In this document: piece after piece, positions 1 through 8,014 of the stretch
Numbering within the stretch: the stretch's first letter is position 1
How the letters are laid out: each line of letters starts with the position of its first letter
From: an uncultured Clostridia bacterium
GTDB taxonomy: Bacteria; Bacillota; Clostridia; TANB77; CAG-508
Direction of reading: 5' to 3'
Length of the DNA stretch: 64,000 nt
Assembly: GCA_934130975.1 (NCBI GenBank)
Contig: CAKOYU010000006.1
Location: 19,461-83,460, forward strand
Notes under the pieces: model-generated
Databases searched by the model: none
What the model was told of the DNA's origin: nothing
What the model saw: the letters and a program-made list of their open reading frames with translations, nothing else
Program-made: the position numbers and the translations under genes

Positions 1-1
1 A

Positions 2-1207
2 GTAATTGCGGTGGCATATAAAGAGATTGACAGTTTACCTAGAAGTTCAGAAATGAATCTATTAGAAGATAATTTGAATTTTGTTGGCTTAATTGGAATG
101 ATAGATCCTCCAAGAGAAGGTGTAAAAGAAGCGGTACGTACTTGTAAAAGAGCAGGAATTAAAACTGTCATGATTACTGGTGACCACATTGCAACAGCTA
201 AAGCAATTGCAAAAGAGTTGAATATTTTAGAACCACGTGATAAGGCAATAACAGGAAAAGAACTTGATAGAATTTCACAAGAACAATTAGTAAAAGAAAT
301 AAAAGATTATTCAGTATTTGCAAGAGTAACTCCAGAACACAAAGTTAGAATAGTAAAAGCTTGGCAAAGTGCAGGGAATGTAGTTGCTATGACGGGGGAT
401 GGAGTAAATGACAGTCCTGCATTAAAATGTGCAGATATTGGAATTGCAATGGGGAAGAATGGCACAGATGTTGCTAAAAATGCATCTGATATGATATTAG
501 CAGATGATAATTTTGTTACAATTGTTAAAGCTGTAAAACAAGGTAGAAATATATATGATAATATCAAAAAAGCAATTCACTTTTTGATTGCAACAAATAT
601 AGGGGAGATAGTAACTGTATTTATGGGACTTGTTCTTGGTTTAAAATCACCATTATTGGCAATTCAATTATTATGGATTAATTTAGTAACAGATTCTTTG
701 CCTGCAATTGCAATAGGATTAGAACCACCTGAAAAAGATATTATGAAAAGACCACCTATTGATAATAAAAAGGGAATTTTTGCGGATGGATTATGGAATA
801 AAATTGTTGTTGAAGGAATTATGCTAGGTGTTTTGACTCTTATTGCATTTGGAATAGGAAATAAATATTATAATTTAGAGGTTGCAAGAACAATGGCGTT
901 TGTTTCTTTAGGATTATTGGAACTTGTCCACAGTTTTAATATAAAAAGTGAACAATCTATATTTAAAATTGGGTTATTTGAGAATAAGTATTTGATTGGG
1001 AGTTTTGTATTAGGGGCTATAGTTCAAACAATTGTTGTTTGGGTTCCATCATTAGCAGATGTGTTTAAATTAGTTCCATTGACTCAAGTACAATGGTTTA
1101 TTACAATTGCTATTTCATTACTTCCTATAGTGATTGTTGAGTTGCAAAAGAAGTTTGTTGCTATGAATTTTGTTAAGGTTATTTATATGAGAAAACAGGA
1201 GGCATAA
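2..1207 (+). CDS. Calcium-type P-type ATPase, C-terminal part (5' end outside window)
   Basis: The gene is already open at the window edge; the frame runs back from the GTG at 11 to position 2, so that GTG is not the start. The visible ~400 residues hold the P-domain motifs MITGDH and TGDGVNDSPALK, then the C-terminal membrane helices. Residues matching the SERCA calcium sites can be seen: NIGE in the M5-like helix, NLVTD in the M6-like helix, and a Glu in LELVHSFN of the M8-like helix. The phosphorylated DKTGT motif lies upstream and is not visible. The likely role is ATP-driven Ca2+ export across the cytoplasmic membrane. Family assignment is firm; the ion is inferred from the conserved M5/M6 ligands. 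Confidence 0.93.
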   Translation, partial: VIAVAYKEIDSLPRSSEMNLLEDNLNFVGLIGMIDPPREGVKEAVRTCKRAGIKTVMITGDHIATAKAIAKELNILEPRDKAITGKELDRISQEQLVKEIKDYSVFARVTPEHKVRIVKAWQSAGNVVAMTGDGVNDSPALKCADIGIAMGKNGTDVAKNASDMILADDNFVTIVKAVKQGRNIYDNIKKAIHFLIATNIGEIVTVFMGLVLGLKSPLLAIQLLWINLVTDSLPAIAIGLEPPEKDIMKRPPIDNKKGIFADGLWNKIVVEGIMLGVLTLIAFGIGNKYYNLEVARTMAFVSLGLLELVHSFNIKSEQSIFKIGLFENKYLIGSFVLGAIVQTIVVWVPSLADVFKLVPLTQVQWFITIAISLLPIVIVELQKKFVAMNFVKVIYMRKQEA

Positions 1208-1225
1208 TTAATTTATATATAGTGA

Positions 1226-1268
1226 GGCACGGCACATTTGTTTTAGAGAATTGATGGGCCGTGGCTTT
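1226..1268 (+). terminator. Weak hairpin after the P-type ATPase gene
   Basis: A 6-bp stem (CACGGC at 1228-1233 with GCCGTG at 1258-1263) is followed by a short TTTT run. The long loop and short U-tract make it a weak terminator candidate. Confidence 0.35.
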
Positions 1269-1280
1269 TGAATTAAAACT

Positions 1281-2117
1281 TTATTTGACTTCTAATAATT
1301 TTTTCTTTTCTTTTTCTAATTGCTTTAAACTTTTTTCAGGAGTAGGTAAATCTTCTGGCATAGTGCCACCAAGTTCTTTTATTGTATTTCTTATTTTGTA
1401 ACCAACTTCATAATGGGTTTTATTGGCAGCTGATTCAGTTGATATATTATCTCGTTTTAATCTTGATTCAGTTTGTGTAATACGAAATAGATTTGCTGCA
1501 AGTTCTTCACTTCCCATGTTATCTAAAATATCTTCTCTATATCGTAGACCTTTTCTTTTTGCTATGTCATCAGCTGTTTCTCCATTATATAATCCTTTAT
1601 ATCCTGCATTATGAAATTTATCAAAATTTTTTACTCTTGCGTTTTTGGCAGCTTGGTTAAGGGAATAGTTTCCTTTTCTTGTTAGATTTCTTTGGTAAAA
1701 TCTTTTTTCATCTTCTGTTAACATACAGTATTCTTTTTCTGTAAGTTCTTGTTTTCTTGTTTGAATTGCAAAATATGTTTGGGCAAGAGCTATGACTTTT
1801 TTTCTGCTATCACCATTTTGAGCAATTAAGTAACAGGCGTATCGAGTTAGTTTGTAATCTTTAATTTCTTTTTCAGCTCCAGATCCTATTGTCACCATCT
1901 TCCTGACATCAAGAAAATGGTCAAGATTACTTATATTACTGTTTTCACAAGATTGTTTGGCCTTTCTTATTACTTTCTCGAAATTTTCCCATTTGTTATA
2001 TTCTAAAATCTTTTGTAATTCTCTAGCATACCAATATTCAGCTCCAGTTTCATCAATATGTTTGATACTTTCAAAGGTTTCATTTGTATAGTTTGAAGTT
2101 TTTTCTAATTGTTGCAT
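1281..2117 (-). CDS. dinD: DNA damage-inducible protein D (DinD-like)
   Basis: The 278-residue length and overall sequence match the DinD family, including an N-terminal segment with EYWYARELQKILEY and a central GSGAEKEIKDYKLTRYACYL block typical of the family. In E. coli, DinD is SOS-induced and modulates RecA filaments; that role is carried over by homology only. The start is ATG at 2117, preceded by GGAGATGATG. The gene stands alone on the minus strand, convergent with the ATPase gene. A sigma-A-like promoter lies upstream. I saw no clear LexA box, so SOS control is not shown here. DinD homologues are often scattered and horizontally acquired. Confidence 0.85.
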   Translation of the reverse strand: MQQLEKTSNYTNETFESIKHIDETGAEYWYARELQKILEYNKWENFEKVIRKAKQSCENSNISNLDHFLDVRKMVTIGSGAEKEIKDYKLTRYACYLIAQNGDSRKKVIALAQTYFAIQTRKQELTEKEYCMLTEDEKRFYQRNLTRKGNYSLNQAAKNARVKNFDKFHNAGYKGLYNGETADDIAKRKGLRYREDILDNMGSEELAANLFRITQTESRLKRDNISTESAANKTHYEVGYKIRNTIKELGGTMPEDLPTPEKSLKQLEKEKKKLLEVK

Positions 2118-2150
2118 TTTACATCATCTCCATTTCATGTTATTTGTGAT

Positions 2151-2179
2151 ATTATACTACAGTTAAATAGAGATTACAA
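2151..2179 (-). promoter_or_regulatory. Sigma-A-type promoter of dinD
   Basis: On the minus strand a TTGTAA -35 (complement of 2174-2179) and a TATAAT -10 (complement of 2151-2156) are separated by 17 nt, about 35 nt upstream of the dinD start. Confidence 0.6.
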
Positions 2180-2211
2180 CACAAAAACGAAAAAAAGTTT
2201 GAAAATTAAGC

Positions 2212-2333
2212 GCCCAAAGTGGGACTGTACAACCCGCGTTGGAAAAATAATCTACAAGATTATTTTTACCTTCGTTTCGGCAGGCCCCAGTCCTGCTCGA
2301 AACTTGGCAATCTCCTTTTCGAGTCTCACAATT
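2212..2333. repeat. 122-bp tRNA-like direct repeat, copy 1
   Basis: This segment matches 4476-4597 over 122 positions with five substitutions by my count and no gaps. It contains a perfect 11-bp hairpin with a 3-nt loop (AAAAATAATCT at one arm) and a second stem made of GTTTCG/CGAAAC plus GCAGG/CCTGC. The GCCCAAAGTGGGACT end is identical to the 3' part of the nearby tRNA-Leu gene, and the opposite end carries an inverted version of the same T-arm sequence. Copies 1 and 2 are direct repeats bracketing the MFS/amidotransferase pair. It may be a small non-autonomous mobile element or a duplicated attachment site; it holds no gene. Confidence 0.85.
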
Positions 2334-2339
2334 TAAGTA

Positions 2340-2368
2340 AAATAAAAAAATGTAGCGTTTGCTACACT
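2340..2368 (-). terminator. Terminator of the MFS/amidotransferase operon
   Basis: Stem TGTAGC/GCTACA (2351-2356, 2361-2366) with a 4-nt loop; on the minus strand it is followed by a T-rich run. It lies about 70 nt past the stop of the amidotransferase gene. Confidence 0.7.
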
Positions 2369-2437
2369 TTTTTTCAGGTTTTACTAGATCATTGCCAATT
2401 TTAAAGCATTACTATGTATTAAATTGTAACTGTTATA

Positions 2438-3154
2438 TTATCTTTTATTATTTTGTTTAAAGTTATTTTTTGGTTCGCATACACTTATAAAGCTTTTAAA
2501 AATGTTATTCATATTTTTATCTATTTGGTATAAACTTTCTGGATGAAATCTTACACCTATATAAAAATCTTTGTCTTTTGCTTCAATAACATCTGCATAG
2601 CTATCTTCACAAAATCCAACTTTATTTAATTTTGGACAGTCTTTTATAGTTCGTTTATGTCTTGAATTTACCATAATTTCTTCTTCATTTACTATCTTAT
2701 AAAATTTAGAGTTTTTATCTATTTTTATGTTGTGCACATACAGTTTTGATATTTGCATATGTTTTTCGGGATTGTCTATTTTATAAGTTGTTCCACCAAT
2801 TGCTCTAGCAATAATATTCTGTCCACAACAAATTCCAAGAGTAGGTACATTATTTTCATAACAATACTTTGCTACAATACATTCATAATTATCTGATTTA
2901 GCACCGCCTTGGAAAATTATTCCATCACATAATCTTATTTGAGAAATTAAGTCATCATATTCTTTTCCTTGTAAATCTTCTTTCCAATTATCTTCTATAT
3001 ACTTTATATCTTTATCTGGTGGTAATATCGCTATTGCAACTGCTCCATTATCAAAAATTGCTTGTTTGATTTCATCTCTAACATATGTATCTGTTCTATC
3101 ATTTTTATAACTAGCATAATGTTTGCTCACAATTCCTATTACTGCTTTCTTCAT
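2438..3154 (-). CDS. Gamma-glutamyl-GABA hydrolase-like class I glutamine amidotransferase (peptidase C26)
   Basis: The 238-residue protein has the class I amidotransferase layout. IIFQGGAKSD is the oxyanion-side loop, GICCGQ holds the nucleophile Cys, and RFHPES supplies the catalytic His and Glu. No synthetase domain is attached, which matches the PuuD/peptidase C26 group that cleaves gamma-glutamyl amides. The start ATG at 3154 lies inside the 3' end of the upstream MFS gene, a 44-nt overlap, so the two are almost certainly co-transcribed and translationally coupled. The pairing suggests import or export of an amide or peptide substrate followed by hydrolysis; the substrate is not known. 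Confidence 0.85.
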   Translation of the reverse strand: MKKAVIGIVSKHYASYKNDRTDTYVRDEIKQAIFDNGAVAIAILPPDKDIKYIEDNWKEDLQGKEYDDLISQIRLCDGIIFQGGAKSDNYECIVAKYCYENNVPTLGICCGQNIIARAIGGTTYKIDNPEKHMQISKLYVHNIKIDKNSKFYKIVNEEEIMVNSRHKRTIKDCPKLNKVGFCEDSYADVIEAKDKDFYIGVRFHPESLYQIDKNMNNIFKSFISVCEPKNNFKQNNKR

Positions 3155-4379
3155 TTTTTATTTCCTTTCCGCTTTCAACTAATTTATATAATTTTATACT
3201 AACTAATATTTCTATAATTGATAATATAAATAATATTGCTATTACTATAATCATAGGATTATTTACTAAAATCATTGTAAAGCTTAAACTCATTATTGCT
3301 CTTCCTATCTTTCTTGATAATTCCATTGTTGTTAATAACGATTGTTGTCTTTCTTTTCCGACCTTTCTTAATGCTAAATCTTGCATATATACTTTAAATG
3401 GATCTCTAATAAATAGTATAATTATATATCCTAAACTCATAATGCTAAATTGGGATATTACTGAGTTTCTAATAAATGAACCCAGTATCATTAAAATAAT
3501 AGATATACTCAATAATATTGGTAAAATTACTCCTACTTTTTCTTTATATTTACGATGTATCTTGTTAAAGACCATATTAGAAAGAACTCTTATTATACGA
3601 GAAATACATAATATAGTACCTATTATTAGAGTTGTTTTTTCTACATCAAATTTCATTAGTAATTCTTGTTGTATAAATAGTTTTCCATTTGATTGTCCAG
3701 AATTTACAATGGGGTAGAAGAGACCATAAGAAATAATTAATACTATAATTAACTTATTATAATTTATTTTTGCTTTAGATTTTATTTTGTTTTCTTCTTT
3801 AATTTTATTGTATTTAGAATAATCTACTATATAAAATGATAATATAAAGCATATTAAGCAAAAAGTAATGCAACCTAACATAGGTAAATAATTATTTAAA
3901 TTAAACATTAAACTTGCAATAAATGAGATAATCATTGTTACTGTCGCATATATGGTATTAGATTTTGTTTTTACTTTTATATATTCATTATTCCTATTTT
4001 GCAATTCAAGATTATTTTTTAATACTGCATTTGCCATATTCTGAAATGTAAATGCAATTTCATAAATAACCTTTCCTAAAGCTATGACTATATAATTTTT
4101 TCCAAATGTTAATAATAGGCTAGACACTAGCAATAACATTGAGCCTAATCTTACTGAATTTGTATTTCCTATTTTCTTAATAATTTTTAATAGTGGTATT
4201 TGTAATGCTATACAAGTTATTAATGATACAGTAGTTAAAGAAACTATCTGAGCTGCATTAAAATTTTTTACAACTGTTAAAAATAAGGTATCTATTGCTA
4301 CCCAAAACAGTAAATCACCTGATAGACCTGCATACCAAGGAAATATCTTGTTAAATTTTTCCATCTTTTCTTGTTCCAT
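3111..4379 (-). CDS. Major facilitator superfamily transporter
   Basis: About 422 residues with roughly 12 hydrophobic segments and a charged central loop (DYSKYNKIKEENKIKSKAKI) between two six-helix halves, as in MFS proteins. The short loop KIIKKIGNTNSVRLGS resembles the loop 2-3 motif. I chose ATG at 4379 because GGAGGA sits just upstream of it; an in-frame TTG at 4391 would overlap that ribosome binding site. It overlaps the amidotransferase gene by 44 nt. The pair is bracketed by the 122-bp direct repeats and sits next to tRNA-Leu, which suggests acquisition as an islet. Substrate unknown. Confidence 0.82.
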   Translation of the reverse strand: MEQEKMEKFNKIFPWYAGLSGDLLFWVAIDTLFLTVVKNFNAAQIVSLTTVSLITCIALQIPLLKIIKKIGNTNSVRLGSMLLLVSSLLLTFGKNYIVIALGKVIYEIAFTFQNMANAVLKNNLELQNRNNEYIKVKTKSNTIYATVTMIISFIASLMFNLNNYLPMLGCITFCLICFILSFYIVDYSKYNKIKEENKIKSKAKINYNKLIIVLIISYGLFYPIVNSGQSNGKLFIQQELLMKFDVEKTTLIIGTILCISRIIRVLSNMVFNKIHRKYKEKVGVILPILLSISIILMILGSFIRNSVISQFSIMSLGYIIILFIRDPFKVYMQDLALRKVGKERQQSLLTTMELSRKIGRAIMSLSFTMILVNNPMIIVIAILFILSIIEILVSIKLYKLVESGKEIKNEESSNRNCEQTLC

Positions 4380-4475
4380 TTTTTCCTCCAATTTGTCTTT
4401 TTCTACATAATAGCATAAATATTTTAAAATTAGAAGTTATATAAATAGAAAAGTCAAAATGTTATTACTGCATCT

Positions 4476-4597
4476 GCCCAAAGTGGGACTGTACAACCCG
4501 TGTCGGAAAAATAATCTACAAGATTATTTTTACCTTCGTTTCGGCAGGCCCCAGACCTGCTCGAAACTTGGCAACCTCCTTTTCGAGTCCCACAATT
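4476..4597. repeat. 122-bp tRNA-like direct repeat, copy 2
   Basis: Near-identical to 2212-2333 and in the same orientation, 2,264 bp away. It lies downstream of tRNA-Leu on the tRNA's own strand and shares 15 identical bases with the tRNA 3' region (AGTCCCACTTTGGGC on the minus strand). Its two ends carry the 8-bp inverted repeat GTGGGACT/AGTCCCAC, which is degenerate in copy 1. Internal palindromes are conserved between copies. Confidence 0.85.
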
Positions 4598-4604
4598 AAA
4601 AATC

Positions 4605-4644
4605 AAAAATAAAGAAACACAGAAAAATCTGTGTTTCTTTATTT
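4605..4644 (-). terminator. Terminator of tRNA-Leu
   Basis: Perfect 16-bp stem (4607-4622 with 4629-4644) and a 6-nt loop, starting just after the tRNA CCA end on the minus strand, with an A/T-rich tail. Confidence 0.75.
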
Positions 4645-4645
4645 C

Positions 4646-4728
4646 TGGTGCCCAAAGTGGGACTCGAACCCACATGGTTTCCCGCACGATTTTGAGTCGT
4701 GTGCGTCTGCCAGTTCCGCCATTCGGGC
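4646..4728 (-). tRNA. tRNA-Leu (anticodon CAA)
   Basis: The minus strand folds into a cloverleaf. The acceptor stem is GCCCGAA with TTTGGGC (one G-T pair). The anticodon stem CACGA/TCGTG encloses the loop CTCAAAA, giving anticodon CAA. The variable region is long, as expected for class II tRNA-Leu, and the T-arm is GTGGGTTCGAGTCCCAC. A discriminator A and an encoded CCA follow. Total length is 83 nt with CCA. A strong terminator lies immediately downstream. Confidence 0.95.
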
Positions 4729-4822
4729 ATTTTTATTTTTCTTTTTGCATAAAATTTAATGTGTGTTTTTGCTATTGCTTAACATCTTAAATATCTTAAC
4801 ACAAAATTAATTTTTTGTCTAG

Positions 4823-4855
4823 TCCCAAAATGCATTTTCTATTGACTATTTGGGA
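4823..4855. promoter_or_regulatory. Inverted repeat over the clpE -35 box (possible operator)
   Basis: TCCCAAA at 4823-4829 and TTTGGGA at 4849-4855 form a 7-bp inverted repeat straddling the -35 element at 4842-4847. Symmetry and position suggest a repressor site. It is not the tandem GGTCAAA heptad expected for CtsR. Confidence 0.4.
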
Positions 4856-4870
4856 AAATTAATGTATGAT
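4842..4870 (+). promoter_or_regulatory. Promoter of clpE
   Basis: TTGACT (4842-4847), 17-nt spacer, TATGAT (4865-4870), about 38 nt before the start codon. Confidence 0.75.
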
Positions 4871-4908
4871 ATATAATATTAAATTAAAGAAAAGAGGAAA
4901 ATTAATAT

Positions 4909-7287
4909 ATGTTATGTTCAGATTGCAATAAGAATAATGCAGAAATTTTTATAAATAAAATAGAGAATGGTGTGTCATCAATGGAAGGGTTATGCCGTGA
5001 TTGTGCTATAAAAAGAGGCATAGATGTTCCTGAAAAAACAGCATCTAATAAAAATCAGAACAATAATAATCAAAATAATAATGTGCCACCATTAAATAAT
5101 ATAGATATGTCAGCTATGTCAAAACAATTGGAAGGTTTATTTAAAGATTTGTCTTCAAATTTAAAGCTTGAAAATCTAGAGGGAATGGAAGATTTTGATC
5201 CAGAGGATTTAGAAGGATATGATGAAGAAGATGGAGAAGAAAATGGTGCAAATCCTTTAGGTATTCCAATTGGTTCAATATTTGCTAGCATAGTTCCAAG
5301 AAAACAGGCAAGTAGTGAAGAGGAATCAACAGGTAATGGCAGACAAAAAGTTAAAGTAGAAAAGAAACCAACTAAAAAGAAGAAAAAATACTTGGATACT
5401 TACGGAACAAATCTTACACAAAAAGCTAAAAATAATGAACTTGATATGGTAATTGGACGTGATAAGGAAATTCAAAGAGTTATTCAAATATTAAATAGAC
5501 GTACAAAAAATAATCCATGCTTAATAGGTGAACCAGGTGTTGGTAAAACTGCAATAGCACAAGGTCTTGCTATCAAAATAGCTAATAATAATGTGCCTGC
5601 AAAGTTGTTAAATAAAGAAGTATATTTATTAGATATGACAGCAGTTGTTGCAGGAACACAATTTAGAGGACAATTTGAAGCTCGTATGAAAGGAATAATT
5701 GAAGAATGTAAAGAATTTGGAAATATAATTCTAGTAATAGACGAAATTCATAATATCATAGGAGCAGGTGATGGAGAACACTCAATGAATGCGGCAAATA
5801 TATTAAAACCATCATTATCAAATGGAGAAATTCAATTAATTGGTACAACAACATTAAAAGAATATAGAAAATATATAGAAAAAGATTCTGCATTGGAAAG
5901 AAGATTTCAACAAGTGTTGGTAGAAGAACCAAATGTTGATGAGTCTATAAAAATTCTTGAAGGAATAAAAAAATACTACGAAGAGTATCATAAAGTAAAA
6001 ATTTCTAATGATATTATAAAACAAACAGTTGTAATGTCAGAAAAATATATACATGATAGATTTTTACCAGACAAAGCAATTGATATCCTTGATGAAGCTT
6101 GTTCAAGAATAAACTTAGAAAATAAAGAATTATTTAGATTAGAAATGCTAAAACAAGAATTAGCAGAAGTTCAAGCACAAAAAGAAGATGCAGCACAAGC
6201 TGATTCAACAGAAGATTATCAAAAAGCTGCAGATTTAAAAACTAAAGAATGCAGATTAATTGAAGAAATAGACCAATTAAATAGTACAATTCAATTAAAA
6301 AATCTTACAACACAAGACATAGCGCAAGTAATTGAAAGTTGGACTAAAATTCCAGTTAAGAAAATAACAGAAGCAGAAACACAAAAATTGTTAAACTTAG
6401 AAACAAATCTTCATACAAGAGTAATAGGGCAAGATAAAGCAGTAAGTGCAGTATCACGTGCAATAAGAAGAAATCGTGCAGGATTACAAAGTACAAAAAG
6501 ACCACCATCATTTATATTCGTAGGTCCAACAGGTGTAGGAAAAACAGAATTAGCCAAAAGTCTAGCATATGAAATGTTTGGATCAGAAGATTCAATAATC
6601 AGAGTAGATATGTCTGAATATATGGAAAGTCATTCTACTGCAAAATTAATAGGTGCACCTCCAGGATATGTGGGATATGAGGATGCTGGTCAACTTACAG
6701 AAAAGGTAAAAAGAAAACCATATTCAATAATATTATTAGATGAGATTGAAAAAGCACATCCAGATGTATTTAATATATTATTACAAGTACTTGATGATGG
6801 AAAACTTACAGACTCACAAGGAAACACAGTAAGCTTCCAAAATACAATAATAATAATGACATCAAATGCTGGATCAAACTTAAATAATAATTCAATAGGT
6901 TTTGCTAAGCAAACTGTAGATACAAGCAAGATTGAAGAAAATTTAAAACAAGTATTTAGACCAGAATTTTTAAACAGAATTGATGAAATAATTGTATTTG
7001 ATTCATTAACAAAACCAGAATTAATACAAATTGTAGACTTAATGCTTAAAGATACTAAAAAAGCTTTAGCAGAAAAAAATATGACTTTAGAAGTTTCAGA
7101 ATCTGCTAAGGAATTTATACTTGAAAAAGGAACAAACTTGAAGTTTGGAGCACGTCCATTAAGAAGAGCAATCCAAAGATATGTTGAAGATGAAATATCT
7201 GAAATGATTTTAAGAAACGAAGTACATGAAGGACAAAACATTACAGTAAATCTTGAAAATGAAAATTTAAAGTTTGATGTAAATTAG
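4909..7287 (+). CDS. clpE: ClpE-type Clp ATPase (AAA+ unfoldase with N-terminal zinc finger)
   Basis: The 792-residue protein starts with a zinc finger (Cys3-x2-Cys6 and Cys29-x2-Cys32) and lacks the double Clp N-domain of ClpC. This points to ClpE. An Asn-rich and acidic linker (about 45-130) leads to the first AAA+ module with Walker A GEPGVGKT near residue 207 and Walker B VIDEIHN. A UVR-like coiled segment (about 405-455) follows. The second module has GPTGVGKTE near 540 and LLDEIEKAHPD, then the C-terminal FRPEFLNRIDEI sensor region. It would unfold substrates for ClpP, which is not in this window. The start ATG follows GAGGAAAATTAAT. The promoter has an inverted repeat over its -35 box, consistent with stress control. 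Confidence 0.9.
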   Translation: MLCSDCNKNNAEIFINKIENGVSSMEGLCRDCAIKRGIDVPEKTASNKNQNNNNQNNNVPPLNNIDMSAMSKQLEGLFKDLSSNLKLENLEGMEDFDPEDLEGYDEEDGEENGANPLGIPIGSIFASIVPRKQASSEEESTGNGRQKVKVEKKPTKKKKKYLDTYGTNLTQKAKNNELDMVIGRDKEIQRVIQILNRRTKNNPCLIGEPGVGKTAIAQGLAIKIANNNVPAKLLNKEVYLLDMTAVVAGTQFRGQFEARMKGIIEECKEFGNIILVIDEIHNIIGAGDGEHSMNAANILKPSLSNGEIQLIGTTTLKEYRKYIEKDSALERRFQQVLVEEPNVDESIKILEGIKKYYEEYHKVKISNDIIKQTVVMSEKYIHDRFLPDKAIDILDEACSRINLENKELFRLEMLKQELAEVQAQKEDAAQADSTEDYQKAADLKTKECRLIEEIDQLNSTIQLKNLTTQDIAQVIESWTKIPVKKITEAETQKLLNLETNLHTRVIGQDKAVSAVSRAIRRNRAGLQSTKRPPSFIFVGPTGVGKTELAKSLAYEMFGSEDSIIRVDMSEYMESHSTAKLIGAPPGYVGYEDAGQLTEKVKRKPYSIILLDEIEKAHPDVFNILLQVLDDGKLTDSQGNTVSFQNTIIIMTSNAGSNLNNNSIGFAKQTVDTSKIEENLKQVFRPEFLNRIDEIIVFDSLTKPELIQIVDLMLKDTKKALAEKNMTLEVSESAKEFILEKGTNLKFGARPLRRAIQRYVEDEISEMILRNEVHEGQNITVNLENENLKFDVN

Positions 7288-7307
7288 TCTTGAAAGGAAA
7301 TAAATTA

Positions 7308-7850
7308 ATGAAAAAAGAAAATATACCAAATATTCTAACAATTATACGTTTTATATTAATACCATTTATATTTACATCTGTAGTAAATGAGGACTTTTTA
7401 GCAACAATAATAATATTTACAATTTCAGCAATAACAGACATATTAGATGGATATATTGCTAGAAAATATAATTATATTACTGATATAGGAAAGCTAATAG
7501 ATCCTCTTGCAGATAAACTTACGCAAATGTCTTTATTATTATCACTTGCTATATTGAAGATTTTACCTTGGTGGATATTTGCAATAGTATTTATTAAAGA
7601 ATGTGTTATGATTATATCAGCATCATTGATGTATAAAAAAGAAGATGTAGTTGTATATAGTAAATGGTATGGAAAACTTGCAACAGTATTGTTTTACTTA
7701 GCAATAGTGTGTTCATTGCTTATAAATCAATTCCATTTTAATATTTCATTTAGAATAGATTTGTATTTATATTATTTAGCGATACTTGCAACAATATTTT
7801 CTTTGGTAATGTATGCAATACAATTTAAATTTAAGAAAAACTGTCAATAG
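7308..7850 (+). CDS. pgsA: CDP-diacylglycerol-glycerol-3-phosphate 3-phosphatidyltransferase
   Basis: A 180-residue membrane protein with the CDP-alcohol phosphatidyltransferase signature D-G-x2-A-R-x8-G-x3-D-x3-D, read in DGYIARKYNYITDIGKLID and the following PLAD. It condenses CDP-diacylglycerol with glycerol-3-phosphate, the committed step to phosphatidylglycerol. The N-terminus IPNILTIIRFILIPFIF is the first helix typical of PgsA. I chose ATG at 7308, 8 nt after AAAGGAAA, rather than a TTG at 7290 that precedes the ribosome binding site. It starts about 20 nt after clpE and probably shares its transcript. A terminator follows directly. Confidence 0.9.
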   Translation: MKKENIPNILTIIRFILIPFIFTSVVNEDFLATIIIFTISAITDILDGYIARKYNYITDIGKLIDPLADKLTQMSLLLSLAILKILPWWIFAIVFIKECVMIISASLMYKKEDVVVYSKWYGKLATVLFYLAIVCSLLINQFHFNISFRIDLYLYYLAILATIFSLVMYAIQFKFKKNCQ

Positions 7851-7865
7851 TGGCAGTTTTTTTTT
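7835..7865 (+). terminator. Terminator after pgsA
   Basis: AAAACTG/CAGTTTT stem around a short loop, followed by nine or more T residues; it begins within the last codons of pgsA. Confidence 0.8.
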
Positions 7866-7883
7866 GTGAAAATTTTGTGAATT

Positions 7884-7910
7884 TTAGCACTCTACTATTG
7901 ACAATGCTAA
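7884..7910 (+). promoter_or_regulatory. CIRCE element (HrcA operator)
   Basis: TTAGCACTC (7884-7892), nine spacer bases, then CAATGCTAA (7902-7910). The left arm equals the CIRCE consensus and the right arm matches GAGTGCTAA at seven of nine positions. It overlaps the -35 box of the small heat-shock gene. Confidence 0.85.
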
Positions 7911-7925
7911 AAATGGGTGTATAAT
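7898..7925 (+). promoter_or_regulatory. Promoter of the small heat-shock gene
   Basis: Consensus TTGACA (7898-7903), 16-nt spacer, consensus TATAAT (7920-7925). The -35 lies inside the CIRCE element, so HrcA binding would block RNA polymerase. Confidence 0.85.
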
Positions 7926-8014
7926 AAAAATGTAAATAGGAAAAAATAAATTTACTATTTATATGTGCTACCGAAAAAGGTGTCAACACATAAAATATAA
8001 GGAGGTAATGTATT

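Noticed and set aside
4454..4687. A 77-codon minus-strand frame over the second tRNA-like repeat and tRNA-Leu
   Set aside because: It runs through the tRNA and two hairpins, so it cannot be a real gene.
4842..4870. A CtsR heptad operator at clpE
   Set aside because: No tandem GGTCAAA-type repeat is present; only a TCCCAAA/TTTGGGA inverted repeat is seen.
6690..7241. A 183-codon open frame on the minus strand inside clpE
   Set aside because: It is antisense to a well-conserved AAA+ region, has no ribosome binding site and a composition typical of a shadow frame.
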